DNA of 64,000 bases, taken from Cyclobacteriaceae bacterium (GTDB lineage Bacteria > Bacteroidota > Bacteroidia > Cytophagales > Cyclobacteriaceae). The DNA lies in NCBI GenBank assembly GCA_016787645.1, contig JAEUUF010000022.1, forward strand, positions 310,001 to 374,000. The letters are read 5' to 3'. A program made the translations under genes and the position numbers. The first letter of the stretch is position 1. Each line of letters starts with the position of its first letter. The notes beneath the pieces were generated by a model. The model was given only the letters and a program-made list of their open reading frames with translations, ran no database searches and had not been told where the DNA came from. Shown here piece by piece: positions 18,264 through 26,832 of the stretch.

Positions 18264-19454
18264 TTAGTGGGTAATAACACCGTGACTGATTCCCGCTTGA
18301 ATTCCCGTCAGGCTGGTGAACTTGCCGCGGACAACGATCGTGTAGTTCTTGCCGGGGTTAAACGTGACCGGTGCTGAGTACACAATGTTGGCGAATGCGT
18401 TGTCCGTTGCCAACTGAAGCGTATAGGCATTGGGAACTCCTGCTACGGCGATCGCCTGGGAGGTAAAGGCTATGTTGCCAGCCGTGCGTGACCCTGTCGT
18501 TGGGGTAAAGCCCCCGGCGACACTATTCACAAACGCATTTGAAGCATTGGGGGCAGCTGCAACGTTGGTGAGGTTGATGGGTGTGCCTCCATTCAACCGT
18601 GCATATACAGGCGGCCCACCAAAAGTTCCGTTGGCATTGGCCACAGCCGTTACGTTGTTTGAGTTGGCGATGGCGTTTACGAAACGGATTCCCGCGTTGG
18701 TGGCCACGTTACCTGCGTTAAAGGTTACCGGAGCGTCGGTGGTTACATAAAACCGAACGCCACCCGGATCGGTCAAACCCAGCGGTACAAGTCCGATAGT
18801 AACCAGGTTGGCAAATTCTGTCGCTGTCGAAGGATTTTGTGCATCCAGGCCGACATCGAAATTATCACAACCAGTGCACGTAGGACAGGCAATGGTTCGG
18901 CAATTGGCGGGATTCAAAGAATCACGACGACTGGCCGAGATCATCAACTGTGAATTCGGGTTCCAGTAAGTAACATCCGCAAACGCAATGGTTTCCGTTT
19001 GGCGGTTCAGTCGCTTGGGAATCGGTCTCCCCACGCTATCCACCGCAATGACCGTGTAGTTGGCAAGGTTGGTGGCGGCAAAGGTGTTCGTACCGTTGGA
19101 GGTTGATCGATAGATCAGATCATTGGAACCTAACAAACCCCCGATGGCGCCACTCGTTGCTTTGGCCCGGATCGAAGTATTTGCGGTAACGCCGCCTGTA
19201 GCACCCGGTGTTGGTATTTGGAGGCTGGTGGGCAACTGTGAACCGATGCCCGGCGCGGCCGAACCCAGTTTGATTCCATTGACATAGAAATCCAGTGATG
19301 AAGTGTTCACTGTACCATTGGCGTAGCTAAAGTAAGCCTTATAGGTTGCCCCACTCGAGAAAGGGTTGGCCGTGGGCAACTCGGGCTCTGTGCAGCTGAG
19401 CGATACCAGCAGGATTCCCACCGTCGCCACAATCGATTTATTGAAAGTTTTCAT
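18264..19454 (-). CDS. DUF4397-like surface lipoprotein
   Basis: This 396-aa lipoprotein has the lipobox LVSLSC with the lipidated cysteine at C21. The chain is Gly/Ala/Thr/Asn-rich, all-beta in character, with repeated sequence of the type seen in DUF4397 proteins (AYFSYANG...LDFYVNGIKLG; GIRFVNAIANSN; TIVVRGKF near the end). An unusual cysteine group, C185, C190, C193 and C196 in NCRTIACPTCTGC, lies in the middle. It is encoded between a TonB-dependent receptor (23-bp gap) and a FAS1 lipoprotein (20-bp gap). Function is unknown; position suggests an extracellular partner of the receptor. Confidence 0.8.
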   Translation of the reverse strand: MKTFNKSIVATVGILLVSLSCTEPELPTANPFSSGATYKAYFSYANGTVNTSSLDFYVNGIKLGSAAPGIGSQLPTSLQIPTPGATGGVTANTSIRAKATSGAIGGLLGSNDLIYRSTSNGTNTFAATNLANYTVIAVDSVGRPIPKRLNRQTETIAFADVTYWNPNSQLMISASRRDSLNPANCRTIACPTCTGCDNFDVGLDAQNPSTATEFANLVTIGLVPLGLTDPGGVRFYVTTDAPVTFNAGNVATNAGIRFVNAIANSNNVTAVANANGTFGGPPVYARLNGGTPINLTNVAAAPNASNAFVNSVAGGFTPTTGSRTAGNIAFTSQAIAVAGVPNAYTLQLATDNAFANIVYSAPVTFNPGKNYTIVVRGKFTSLTGIQAGISHGVITH

Positions 19455-19477
19455 TGGATTCGAAGTTTTGAGATGGA

Positions 19478-22400
19478 TTAGAAAATGTAGCGGAAACCAA
19501 GTTGCAGCTGCCAGCGACCCCCACTCGTGGTTGAGGTGTCATAATTGTACGTAGTGGTCAGCGGTCGGCCATCCGCATTCAAATCAAAAGCATAGACCGG
19601 TCGGCCCGTCGTAACGGTTCCTGTAGGTGCTGTAATTGATCCTGCCGTATGCGGCTGTTCATATCCAAGAAAGCGAACGAGCTGTGTCCGGGAGGGTACA
19701 CGAATAAGGCCCCAGCTGGAGTTCAGCATGTTCAGGAGATTGTCAACGTTTACGGAGAATTGCAGCGTATGACGCTTGCCGTTCACGTTGAGGTAGAAAT
19801 CCTGGAGGATACTCAGGTTAAGACGATCAACCCATGGAGAGAACGCGCCATTGCGAGCGACGTAGTTTCCACGATTCTTGTTAAGGTACTCGTCCTGCTT
19901 GATATAGTTGTCCAACTGGTTCCAGATTTCATTGAGGGAACGGGGATCTGTTGCGTTGCTGGGGGCCAGAACAATCTCACTCTGGTTCCTGGGTACATAC
20001 AGCAAATCGTTACCATTGGTACCATCACTGTTCATGTCGTTACCATACACGTACGAGTAGTTGAACCCGGTGCGACCTTCATAGGTCAGGCCGATGGTGG
20101 TGCCGAAATTTTTCAGGTATTCAAAGTGGTATGAACCATAAGCAACAATCCGGTGCGGTGTGAGCGCGTTGGAATAGGAAAGTCCCGAGTTATTGGGGCC
20201 AAGCACGTTAGCCTGTGATGCGAAGACACCACCAGCGGTTGAACCACTTTGCGGGTTGATTTCACTGGCGTCGGTGTAGGTATAGGCCGCCATCACAGTG
20301 AAGTCCCGAGTGAAGTTCTTGCGGAACTGCGCCGTTAAACTCCAGGCCTGACCTTTATTTGTGTTATCCAGCACGAGTGCTTGACCCACTTCACCCGACA
20401 ATCGGCGGTCATTGGAATAAATCTGGCGATCGGCACCAGAAGCACCAAACAGCGGACGCCCGTCACCCGCTACTGTAGCCACCGCCGGGCGGAGGTTGGC
20501 ATCCCGAATGAGGACAGCGTTAATGTCCTTGGTGTAAATAAATTCAAGTGTTCCGACTACGCCACCCGGCAATTTCTGATCCACAGCCAGGCTGGTTCTC
20601 CAAACTTGTGGGAACTTGAAGTCTTTGGAGATGGTATTCACCGCCGGTACGATGGATGACCTGCCGTAATTCCTGTTGAGCGGATTGGTAACCAGCGTGG
20701 GGTTACCATTTGCGAGGTCAGAGTAATCTTTTACTTCAGCTACGTACGGAGTTTGGGCGAAGTTGTAAGGGAATCCGTCACCTGTCAGGTCGAAGGGCAC
20801 GTTCGTGGAGGTAAACTGGCCAAAGTAAAGACCATTGTTGCTGACAGCATTGGAAAGCCAAACGAAAGGAACGCGGCCGGTGAGTACACCCGTACCGCCA
20901 CGGATCTGGGTACTGCGATCACCTTTCACATCCCAGTTGAAGCCGATACGCGGTGAGAACAGCGGACGAACTTGCGGCCAACCTCCAACACGAAGCTTTT
21001 CGCCGTTGAAGTCAATGGCATTTACGTAGTTGTTTTTGGGGAGATCAGAGAGGTAAACCGGAATGTCCACCCGCAAGCCAGCGGTCAAGGTCAGGTTTTT
21101 AACTCCTTTGTAGACGTCCTGCGCATAGAATCCCATCTGCAAGGCGGACCATTTCGCGGCGGTGGCATCGGGGCCGCCAGCAACAGCAACATACTGGATG
21201 TTATAGTTAGCCGGACGCTGCGAAGCCGTAGTTAAGATATCTGCATCCGCGTAGAAGTCTGCAAGGCTGTTGTAGCGATAGTTACCGTTAACCACCTGCG
21301 TGAATACGTTGTTGAAGCTGTAATACTCGTTGGCGGTACCGAAACTAACGGTGTGATCCTTGAGGTAAATATTGAAGTTGTCGTTGAACTGGATTACATC
21401 CTGGTCAAGCTTGTTGTTCTTCGTAAATGGATCAGGCCCGAACGAAGTCATGTTCTGACCGTTGGGTCCAAGGATATCCACGGTGGCAATGCTGGGTACC
21501 GGAAGACCGCCGGCGTTTTGTCGGAAGTCGCGGAGGGCCGTATAGCCCACTACCAGGCTGTTGGTAAACTTGCCACCACCGAATGTGGAGTTCAACTCTG
21601 CCGTACCGGAATACTGGTTGTTGTTGATGCGATAGAACGAAGAGGAGAAAGACAATACGTTGTTGCTGTTACCCCGGCCACCGGTAGGTCCGCCAGTGAA
21701 GCCCCCTGAACCACTGGGGAACTGATCCTGGAAGGCATTGGTAATGTTACCCCGGATCGTCAGCTTGTGGTTCTGACTGATGTTATAGTCAAACCGCATG
21801 ACGTAGCGATCACTTTCCGTAGCCCGGCTAAAGTCTTTGTAGCTGCCTGGGTCATATTTGTAGTTCGTGATGAGGAAGTCACGAAGCCCGGCCAATCCCG
21901 TTGCCGGATCATTATCGTCTGTACCCTGGGAGTTTGTGCTTGTTGTGGGCTCGCCCGTTTTGCGAACCGGGAAAGTGATGAATGGATCTGAGCGGCGCTC
22001 AAATTCTACGTTAACAAAGAAGAACAGTTTGTCCTTGATGATCGGACCACCGAGGCGAATACCATAGTTCTTGAAATTGAAATCCGGAATCGGCGAATCC
22101 GCTCCATCAATCTTTGTGCCTGCAAAGCTTTGTGAACGGAAGAAATAGTAAACCGATCCGCTCATCTCGTTAGTACCGCTTCGGGTGATCGCGCTGACAC
22201 CGGCTCCGGTGAAGTTACCCTGGCGTACATCATAAGGAGAAAGCGAAACAGTCATTTCCTGGATAGCATCCATGCTGAACGGTGTGACGGCGGACTGTCC
22301 ACCCGGCAGGGGGTTCAGACCAAACACGTTATTCATCGTGGCGCCATCAATGGTGAGGTTGTTATAGAGGTTGCTTCTACCACCGAAGGTGAATGAACTT

Positions 22401-22900
22401 CCTCCTGCCTGGGGAGTAAGGCGGGTGATATCGCGAAAATCGCGACCGATGGAGGGAAGCCGTGTAATGGAGCGATTCGAGAAGTTCGAAGAAGCACCGA
22501 TCTTCTCCGAGTTCAAAATAGCATCCTGCACACCGGTAATCACCACCGCCTGCAATTCGGTGGCCTCTGAAATCAGGTCATAGTTCAGGATCAGGGTTTG
22601 CCCCAATTCGAGGTACACCTCGTCCTGGACTTGCTCCTTGTATCCGATGAAAGACACCTTCACGGTGTAGGGCCCTCCTACCCGCATACCTTCAATGTTG
22701 TAATAACCATCAGCGCGGGAAGCTGCACCATACGTGGTACCGGATGGCACGTGCGTCACCACAATGTTGGCTCCGGGAATAACTTCACCCGATTTGTCTT
22801 TGATGGTGCCTGTCAGGCTTGCTGTGGTCACCCCTTGCGCCGCAACACCCAGGGGAGTTGCTAGCAAGGCGAGAACCAGGAACTGTAGAATTCTCCTCAT
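19478..22900 (-). CDS. Oar-like TonB-dependent outer-membrane receptor
   Basis: This 1,140-aa protein has a signal peptide (about residues 1-21), an N-terminal carboxypeptidase-regulatory-like beta domain (TASLTGTIKDKSGEVIPGANI, about 25-110), a plug domain (about 120-240, with SITRLPSIGRDFRDITRLTP) and a long barrel ending in LQLGFRYIF with the terminal phenylalanine of outer-membrane proteins. The plug pattern is of the Oar type rather than the SusC type, and no SusD gene is nearby. It takes up or exports a bulky ligand with energy from TonB; the ligand is unknown. It heads a three-gene operon with two lipoproteins and has a TAnnTTTG box upstream. Confidence 0.93.
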   Translation of the reverse strand: MRRILQFLVLALLATPLGVAAQGVTTASLTGTIKDKSGEVIPGANIVVTHVPSGTTYGAASRADGYYNIEGMRVGGPYTVKVSFIGYKEQVQDEVYLELGQTLILNYDLISEATELQAVVITGVQDAILNSEKIGASSNFSNRSITRLPSIGRDFRDITRLTPQAGGSSFTFGGRSNLYNNLTIDGATMNNVFGLNPLPGGQSAVTPFSMDAIQEMTVSLSPYDVRQGNFTGAGVSAITRSGTNEMSGSVYYFFRSQSFAGTKIDGADSPIPDFNFKNYGIRLGGPIIKDKLFFFVNVEFERRSDPFITFPVRKTGEPTTSTNSQGTDDNDPATGLAGLRDFLITNYKYDPGSYKDFSRATESDRYVMRFDYNISQNHKLTIRGNITNAFQDQFPSGSGGFTGGPTGGRGNSNNVLSFSSSFYRINNNQYSGTAELNSTFGGGKFTNSLVVGYTALRDFRQNAGGLPVPSIATVDILGPNGQNMTSFGPDPFTKNNKLDQDVIQFNDNFNIYLKDHTVSFGTANEYYSFNNVFTQVVNGNYRYNSLADFYADADILTTASQRPANYNIQYVAVAGGPDATAAKWSALQMGFYAQDVYKGVKNLTLTAGLRVDIPVYLSDLPKNNYVNAIDFNGEKLRVGGWPQVRPLFSPRIGFNWDVKGDRSTQIRGGTGVLTGRVPFVWLSNAVSNNGLYFGQFTSTNVPFDLTGDGFPYNFAQTPYVAEVKDYSDLANGNPTLVTNPLNRNYGRSSIVPAVNTISKDFKFPQVWRTSLAVDQKLPGGVVGTLEFIYTKDINAVLIRDANLRPAVATVAGDGRPLFGASGADRQIYSNDRRLSGEVGQALVLDNTNKGQAWSLTAQFRKNFTRDFTVMAAYTYTDASEINPQSGSTAGGVFASQANVLGPNNSGLSYSNALTPHRIVAYGSYHFEYLKNFGTTIGLTYEGRTGFNYSYVYGNDMNSDGTNGNDLLYVPRNQSEIVLAPSNATDPRSLNEIWNQLDNYIKQDEYLNKNRGNYVARNGAFSPWVDRLNLSILQDFYLNVNGKRHTLQFSVNVDNLLNMLNSSWGLIRVPSRTQLVRFLGYEQPHTAGSITAPTGTVTTGRPVYAFDLNADGRPLTTTYNYDTSTTSGGRWQLQLGFRYIF

Positions 22901-22930
22901 AATTCTTGGGATTTAGTGAACATATGGAAA

Positions 22931-22938
22931 CAAAACTA
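22931..22938 (-). promoter_or_regulatory. -7 box of the receptor operon
   Basis: TAGTTTTG on the minus strand matches TAnnTTTG and lies 31 bases before the receptor start codon. No well-spaced -33 TTTG was found. Confidence 0.45.
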
Positions 22939-23140
22939 TGGTTTTTAGGGTCAACCTCTGTTTGCTCCAACGTTAAATGTTACGAACAAAAGATTAACAT
23001 AATGACTCCCTCCGGAGCGCCACTTTTCATGTTCAATGTTGAAAGCTTGGGGAATATAACCCCAGTGTTAAACCTCTGCTTAAGGCACCCCTGAAGAATT
23101 GGGGCTACAAACGGGTATTCCTCGACCTTAGGACAGCGCT

Positions 23141-23308
23141 CTATCGGTTTCCTTCCATCTGGACTTTGATTTCCGCGCGTCGGTTTTGGGAGTGCTGTTC
23201 ATCCGAACAATCTACGCCGTCACTGCAAAAAGGAGGATGTAGTTGAAAAAGTAAGCACAACGCAACCAGCGCAAGAATTCGCATGTTATTGATCACCCTC
23301 CTGTGCAT
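23141..23308 (-). pseudogene. Short reading frame joining a signal peptide to an OmpA-domain C-terminal tail
   Basis: A 55-codon frame starts at ATG 23308 (or ATG 23284). The N-terminus MHRRVINNMRILALVALCLL looks like a signal peptide. The remainder, DGVDCSDEQHSQNRRAEIKV, matches the last strand-helix segment of peptidoglycan-binding OmpA domains (DGV-C-E-H--NRR-E-KV). The 70 or more residues that normally form the rest of an OmpA domain are absent. The simplest reading is a decayed OmpA-family gene with an internal in-frame deletion; a functional short secreted peptide cannot be excluded. Confidence 0.55.
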
Positions 23309-23384
23309 TGAAAATGCCGGATTTTTTAGGGAAAAACATTACTAAATTTAGCCAATTGCAATGGATCCACCACTTCGTTTCTAA

Positions 23385-24662
23385 GTGACCATAAGGAAAA
23401 ATATCTCAAGCGTAATTCTATGGTCGGTGATCTCGGCAGCCTTTATCGGGCCAGGTACGGTTACAACTGCGGCATCGGCAGGAGCTCTCTTTCATCTCGA
23501 TTTGTTGTGGGCTGTCGCTTTCTCCACGGCAGCCTGTATTGTGCTCCAGGAAGTTTCCGCGCGGTTAGCCATCGTGAGCGGTCTCACGATGGGGAAGGCA
23601 TTGATACAAAAACATGGCAGTAGACGTGGGCAATGGCTCAATTTTCTTTTAGGAGGTCCCGTCATTCTTGGTTGTGCTGCCTACGAGGCCGGAAATATTC
23701 TTGGTGGTGTATCCGGGCTTCAGTTGCTCACTGCTGCTCCTGCTTCGTGGTTGACAGTAATTCTTACGCTCGTGGTACTGGTCGTGCTCTGGACAGAACG
23801 GCGGCAAGCAATCGGATGGTTGATGACCTTCCTGGTGGCACTTATGGGTGTCGCTTTTTTTGCGTTGGCAGCCGGGCGACCCTACTCCATTTCCGAATAC
23901 CTCTTCCATTCCTTCGTTCCGAGAATCCCGCACGGCGCTGAATTACTTACCCTCGGGCTCGTGGGAACTACCATCGTGCCTTATAATGTCTTCCTTGGCT
24001 CCGGGGTGAGCAAAGGACAAACGGTACCGCTGATGCGCATAGGCCTTACCATTTCAGTTGTCATCGGAGGCTTGATAACCACTGCCATACTACTGGCAGG
24101 AACGGCAGTCAACTCATTTTCCAGTTTCGCCGAACTTGCCGATTCGCTCGAGGGCGCCTTGGGTCCCATCGGTGCCATGGCCTTGGGGCTTGGGCTTTTC
24201 GCTGCCGGATTTTCTTCGGCCATTACTTCACCTTATGCGGCTTCGATTATTGCCTCATCGGTGTTCTCCTGGAGCAAGGCGGGGCAACGCTATGTTTGGG
24301 CCGCCGTTTTGCTCTCAGGCTTTTTGGTGGGGATTAGTGGTGTGAAACCTATTCCTGTCATTCTCCTGGTACAAGCACTCAATGGTCTCGTGCTCCCATT
24401 ACTGACAGCCTTTCTGATTTTGCTGATTAATGATCGACAGATTATCCCCGTGGAGCAAAGGCCCTCCCACTTCTATAATGGAGTATTGCTACTGATTTTC
24501 AGTGCCGTCTTGATCATGGGTCTTCATAGTATTGACAAGTCGGTATCCGCCTGGTTTGCGCTTGACCAGGGACACTATGAACAAATGGTACTGATTACGC
24601 TTGGGCTTACCGGATACCTTGGATACCAGTTGGTTCGCCAAAAACCGGTGAGGACGAGCTAA
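23385..24662 (+). CDS. Nramp-family transporter with a divergent metal site
   Basis: This 425-aa inner-membrane protein has about eleven hydrophobic helices and the Nramp layout. The canonical metal-binding DPGN of helix 1 is replaced by GPGT (residues 22-25), and the helix 6 MPHN by VPYN (198-201). Three of the usual Mn/Fe ligands (Asp, first Asn, Met) are therefore missing. It belongs to a divergent Nramp-related group whose substrate is not clear from sequence; Mg2+, another ion or a non-metal solute is possible. The start is GTG at 23385, directly after a 7-codon leader frame ending in TAA. It overlaps the convergent aminotransferase gene by 4 bp. Confidence 0.85.
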   Translation: MTIRKNISSVILWSVISAAFIGPGTVTTAASAGALFHLDLLWAVAFSTAACIVLQEVSARLAIVSGLTMGKALIQKHGSRRGQWLNFLLGGPVILGCAAYEAGNILGGVSGLQLLTAAPASWLTVILTLVVLVVLWTERRQAIGWLMTFLVALMGVAFFALAAGRPYSISEYLFHSFVPRIPHGAELLTLGLVGTTIVPYNVFLGSGVSKGQTVPLMRIGLTISVVIGGLITTAILLAGTAVNSFSSFAELADSLEGALGPIGAMALGLGLFAAGFSSAITSPYAASIIASSVFSWSKAGQRYVWAAVLLSGFLVGISGVKPIPVILLVQALNGLVLPLLTAFLILLINDRQIIPVEQRPSHFYNGVLLLIFSAVLIMGLHSIDKSVSAWFALDQGHYEQMVLITLGLTGYLGYQLVRQKPVRTS

Positions 24663-25798
24663 GGAATTATCTCGTCAAACACCTTGACAAAAGACTTCAT
24701 CTCGTCCAGGGTTCCAATACTTACCCTGCACCATTCCTTGTCCTGGTATTCCCAGACACGGATCTGGTAACCCCGCTTGTTGGTTTCTTCAAGAATCATC
24801 TTGCCGCTTTTCGGTGCAGGAAATAGTACCACGTTGGTATGCGACTTACCATAGAACCATTTCTTGCTATCGAGGTAATTAGTAAAGTACGTCCTGGCTT
24901 CCGCGTTCATTTTGCGGGTGTAGGCCATGAACTCGTTATCGCCAAGGCTGGCTTTTGCAGCGGCAATGGCCGCCTGATTTAGAATCGTCCCCAGTTGATT
25001 TTTCTGAAGCCTGGCGATCAATTCGGGCTTAGCGACAGCATATCCAATCCGCAAACCGGCCAGACCATAAATCTTGGAAAAGGTCCTGGATACAATCACA
25101 TTGTGTCCTTGCTTGACAAGTTCGACCATGGATGATTGCTGGCTCGGCTCAAGAAACTCAAGGTAGGCCTCATCGGAGAACACTGTTGTCTTTTTGGACA
25201 TTTCAGTGCAGAACGCTTTTAGTTTGGCATTGTCTACTATGGTGCCTGTCGGATTATTCGGGTTAACCACAAAAAGAATTTTGGTGTCGGCTTTCACCGC
25301 GGAAGCCATGGCCTCCAGGTCGTGCACCATGTATTTGTCCAGGTTCACTTTGTCCCAGCGTGCGTTGAATTTTTCTGCAAAATTCATCAGCATGGTAAAG
25401 GTTGGCCATGCAGACAGTACGGAACCACCTTCAAGTCCTACAGACATCCCGGTGATAGCCAGCACTTCGCCGCTCCCGGCTGCCAGAAAAATGTGATCCG
25501 GAGTGACACCTTCTTTTTCGGCTATCAACTGCCTGATTTCATCGGACTGTTCAAATGCGTATCGATTGCCATCTCCGGCTGATTTTTGTATCGCTTCGCG
25601 AGCCTTCGGCGAGGGTCCATAGGGATTTTCATTGGATCCCAGGCGAATGAGCTTGCCATTTAGCAGCGAGAACTCCATTTCGGCCCGGCTCATCGGTGCA
25701 GCCATCAGTTCTTGCACCAGTGACATTCCAAGGGGCATTGCGGCACCGGCGGCCAGTGCCGACTTAAACCATGCGCGGCGGGAGAGTGATGTGCTCAT
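24659..25798 (-). CDS. Tat-exported aminotransferase of the histidinol-phosphate type
   Basis: This 379-aa class I/II PLP aminotransferase resembles HisC: LGSNENPYGPSP near residue 52, VVNPNNPTGT in the middle, the aspartate in FSDEAYLEF, and the Schiff-base lysine in SRTFSKIYGLAGLR. Unlike biosynthetic HisC it begins with a twin-arginine signal, SRRAWFKSALAAGAAMPLG, so the folded PLP-loaded enzyme should be exported to the periplasm. No his operon genes are nearby. The natural substrate is unknown. It ends convergently with the Nramp gene. Upstream there are only 59 bp to the next gene on the same strand. Confidence 0.87.
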   Translation of the reverse strand: MSTSLSRRAWFKSALAAGAAMPLGMSLVQELMAAPMSRAEMEFSLLNGKLIRLGSNENPYGPSPKAREAIQKSAGDGNRYAFEQSDEIRQLIAEKEGVTPDHIFLAAGSGEVLAITGMSVGLEGGSVLSAWPTFTMLMNFAEKFNARWDKVNLDKYMVHDLEAMASAVKADTKILFVVNPNNPTGTIVDNAKLKAFCTEMSKKTTVFSDEAYLEFLEPSQQSSMVELVKQGHNVIVSRTFSKIYGLAGLRIGYAVAKPELIARLQKNQLGTILNQAAIAAAKASLGDNEFMAYTRKMNAEARTYFTNYLDSKKWFYGKSHTNVVLFPAPKSGKMILEETNKRGYQIRVWEYQDKEWCRVSIGTLDEMKSFVKVFDEIIP

Positions 25799-25857
25799 AC
25801 GTTTTTTGATTTAGTGGAGAGACAACACATTAAATGTAAGTAAATAATCTCAACCCG

Positions 25858-26820
25858 TCACCGCCATGGTGGCCGCTGGGTAGTAGTCACAAATGGCTCA
25901 TCATCCAGCACAATCATGGGATCGTTTACATTTTTAGGATGATTCCGGCGTTCCAGCCTGTAGGACCCGCTTCCCCGGGTGGTCGATTGGTAGTATAGTC
26001 GATCGCCTTGAACATACCAGGTTCCCGAATCTGAACCCTGCGATGCCGTGCCTCCCGATATTTCCTCGGTCTGAACACTCATGGACCGCTCTTCTGTATA
26101 CCGGTAGGTTCCGTCAGCGTTGAGTGTGATGCACCTTCCTGAGAAAGTACCTGTACTCGATTTCAGGTAACACCACTGACCGACCAAGTCGGCGGGATTC
26201 CGTTCTTTCTTTGTTACCGGCGATGACGGTGCAACTTCAGAAATTTTCTGGTAAACCGCCTGCTGTCCATTGGCCGCAAGGACCAACCGTCCAGCTTTCA
26301 CGGTATAGGCAAACGAAATGTCCCCTGTCGATGCTTGCAGGATCACGTGTCCCTGGGAAATTCGGTAGGGTATAAGGATTTCATTATAACGACAAATTCC
26401 GCTGGATCTGAACTCGATCACTTCGCCTTCACCGGACCAGGTTCCTAACAAGTCTTTGGAGGTACTGCTGAAACTAGGTTGCTGCGCAGGTGCCCTGCTC
26501 GACTGCTCCAATTTCACAAACACCATTAATCCTTCGATGTCTCCCCCGGTCACACTCAGTTTATTGCCTTGGAGTCCAAAAGTGTACACGACCGTACCAC
26601 TTGATGTAGTTACCGCCAGCAGGTTTCCCTGTATCTGGTATTGGAGGTTCTCGCTGTTGAGGCTCCCGGTGCCATCGCCGTTGAGGATAAGCGTTTGTAC
26701 TTCTCCTGCCTGGCTGTATTGCCAGGTTCCCACCAACGAACTTCCAGACTGCGCTTGTGTCGACCACCATGCCCATGACAGGCACGTGACCAGAACAATT
26801 TGATAGAGAGAGGTCCTCAT
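25858..26820 (-). CDS. Secreted protein with three lipocalin-like repeats
   Basis: This 320-aa protein has a signal peptide ending near AQS (about residue 25). The mature part holds three related beta-rich repeats, each starting with a GTW/GQW element and continuing through a G-D/A-DGT turn to a closing Y/L strand: about 30-105 (VGTWQYSQAGE, NGDGTGS), 125-195 (LGTWSGEGEV) and 213-310 (VGQWCYLKSS, NADGTYRY). These look like the small barrel units found in lipocalin-like domains. Function unknown. yicC lies 12 bp upstream on the same strand and may be co-transcribed. Confidence 0.72.
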   Translation of the reverse strand: MRTSLYQIVLVTCLSWAWWSTQAQSGSSLVGTWQYSQAGEVQTLILNGDGTGSLNSENLQYQIQGNLLAVTTSSGTVVYTFGLQGNKLSVTGGDIEGLMVFVKLEQSSRAPAQQPSFSSTSKDLLGTWSGEGEVIEFRSSGICRYNEILIPYRISQGHVILQASTGDISFAYTVKAGRLVLAANGQQAVYQKISEVAPSSPVTKKERNPADLVGQWCYLKSSTGTFSGRCITLNADGTYRYTEERSMSVQTEEISGGTASQGSDSGTWYVQGDRLYYQSTTRGSGSYRLERRNHPKNVNDPMIVLDDEPFVTTTQRPPWR

Positions 26821-26832
26821 GGCCTCAGTAGT

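Larger units (their letters stand above)
22901..23384. other. 484-bp intergenic stretch between the receptor and the Nramp gene
   Basis: It holds the receptor promoter, a 55-codon minus-strand reading frame with an OmpA tail (23141-23308), and a 7-codon plus-strand leader ATG GAT ... TAA (23361-23384) that ends directly against the Nramp start. Between 22940 and 23140 I see nothing further. Confidence 0.6.

Noticed and set aside
19478-22900. SusC/SusD-type polysaccharide utilisation locus
   Set aside because: The receptor plug is Oar-like, and no SusD or glycoside hydrolase gene is nearby.
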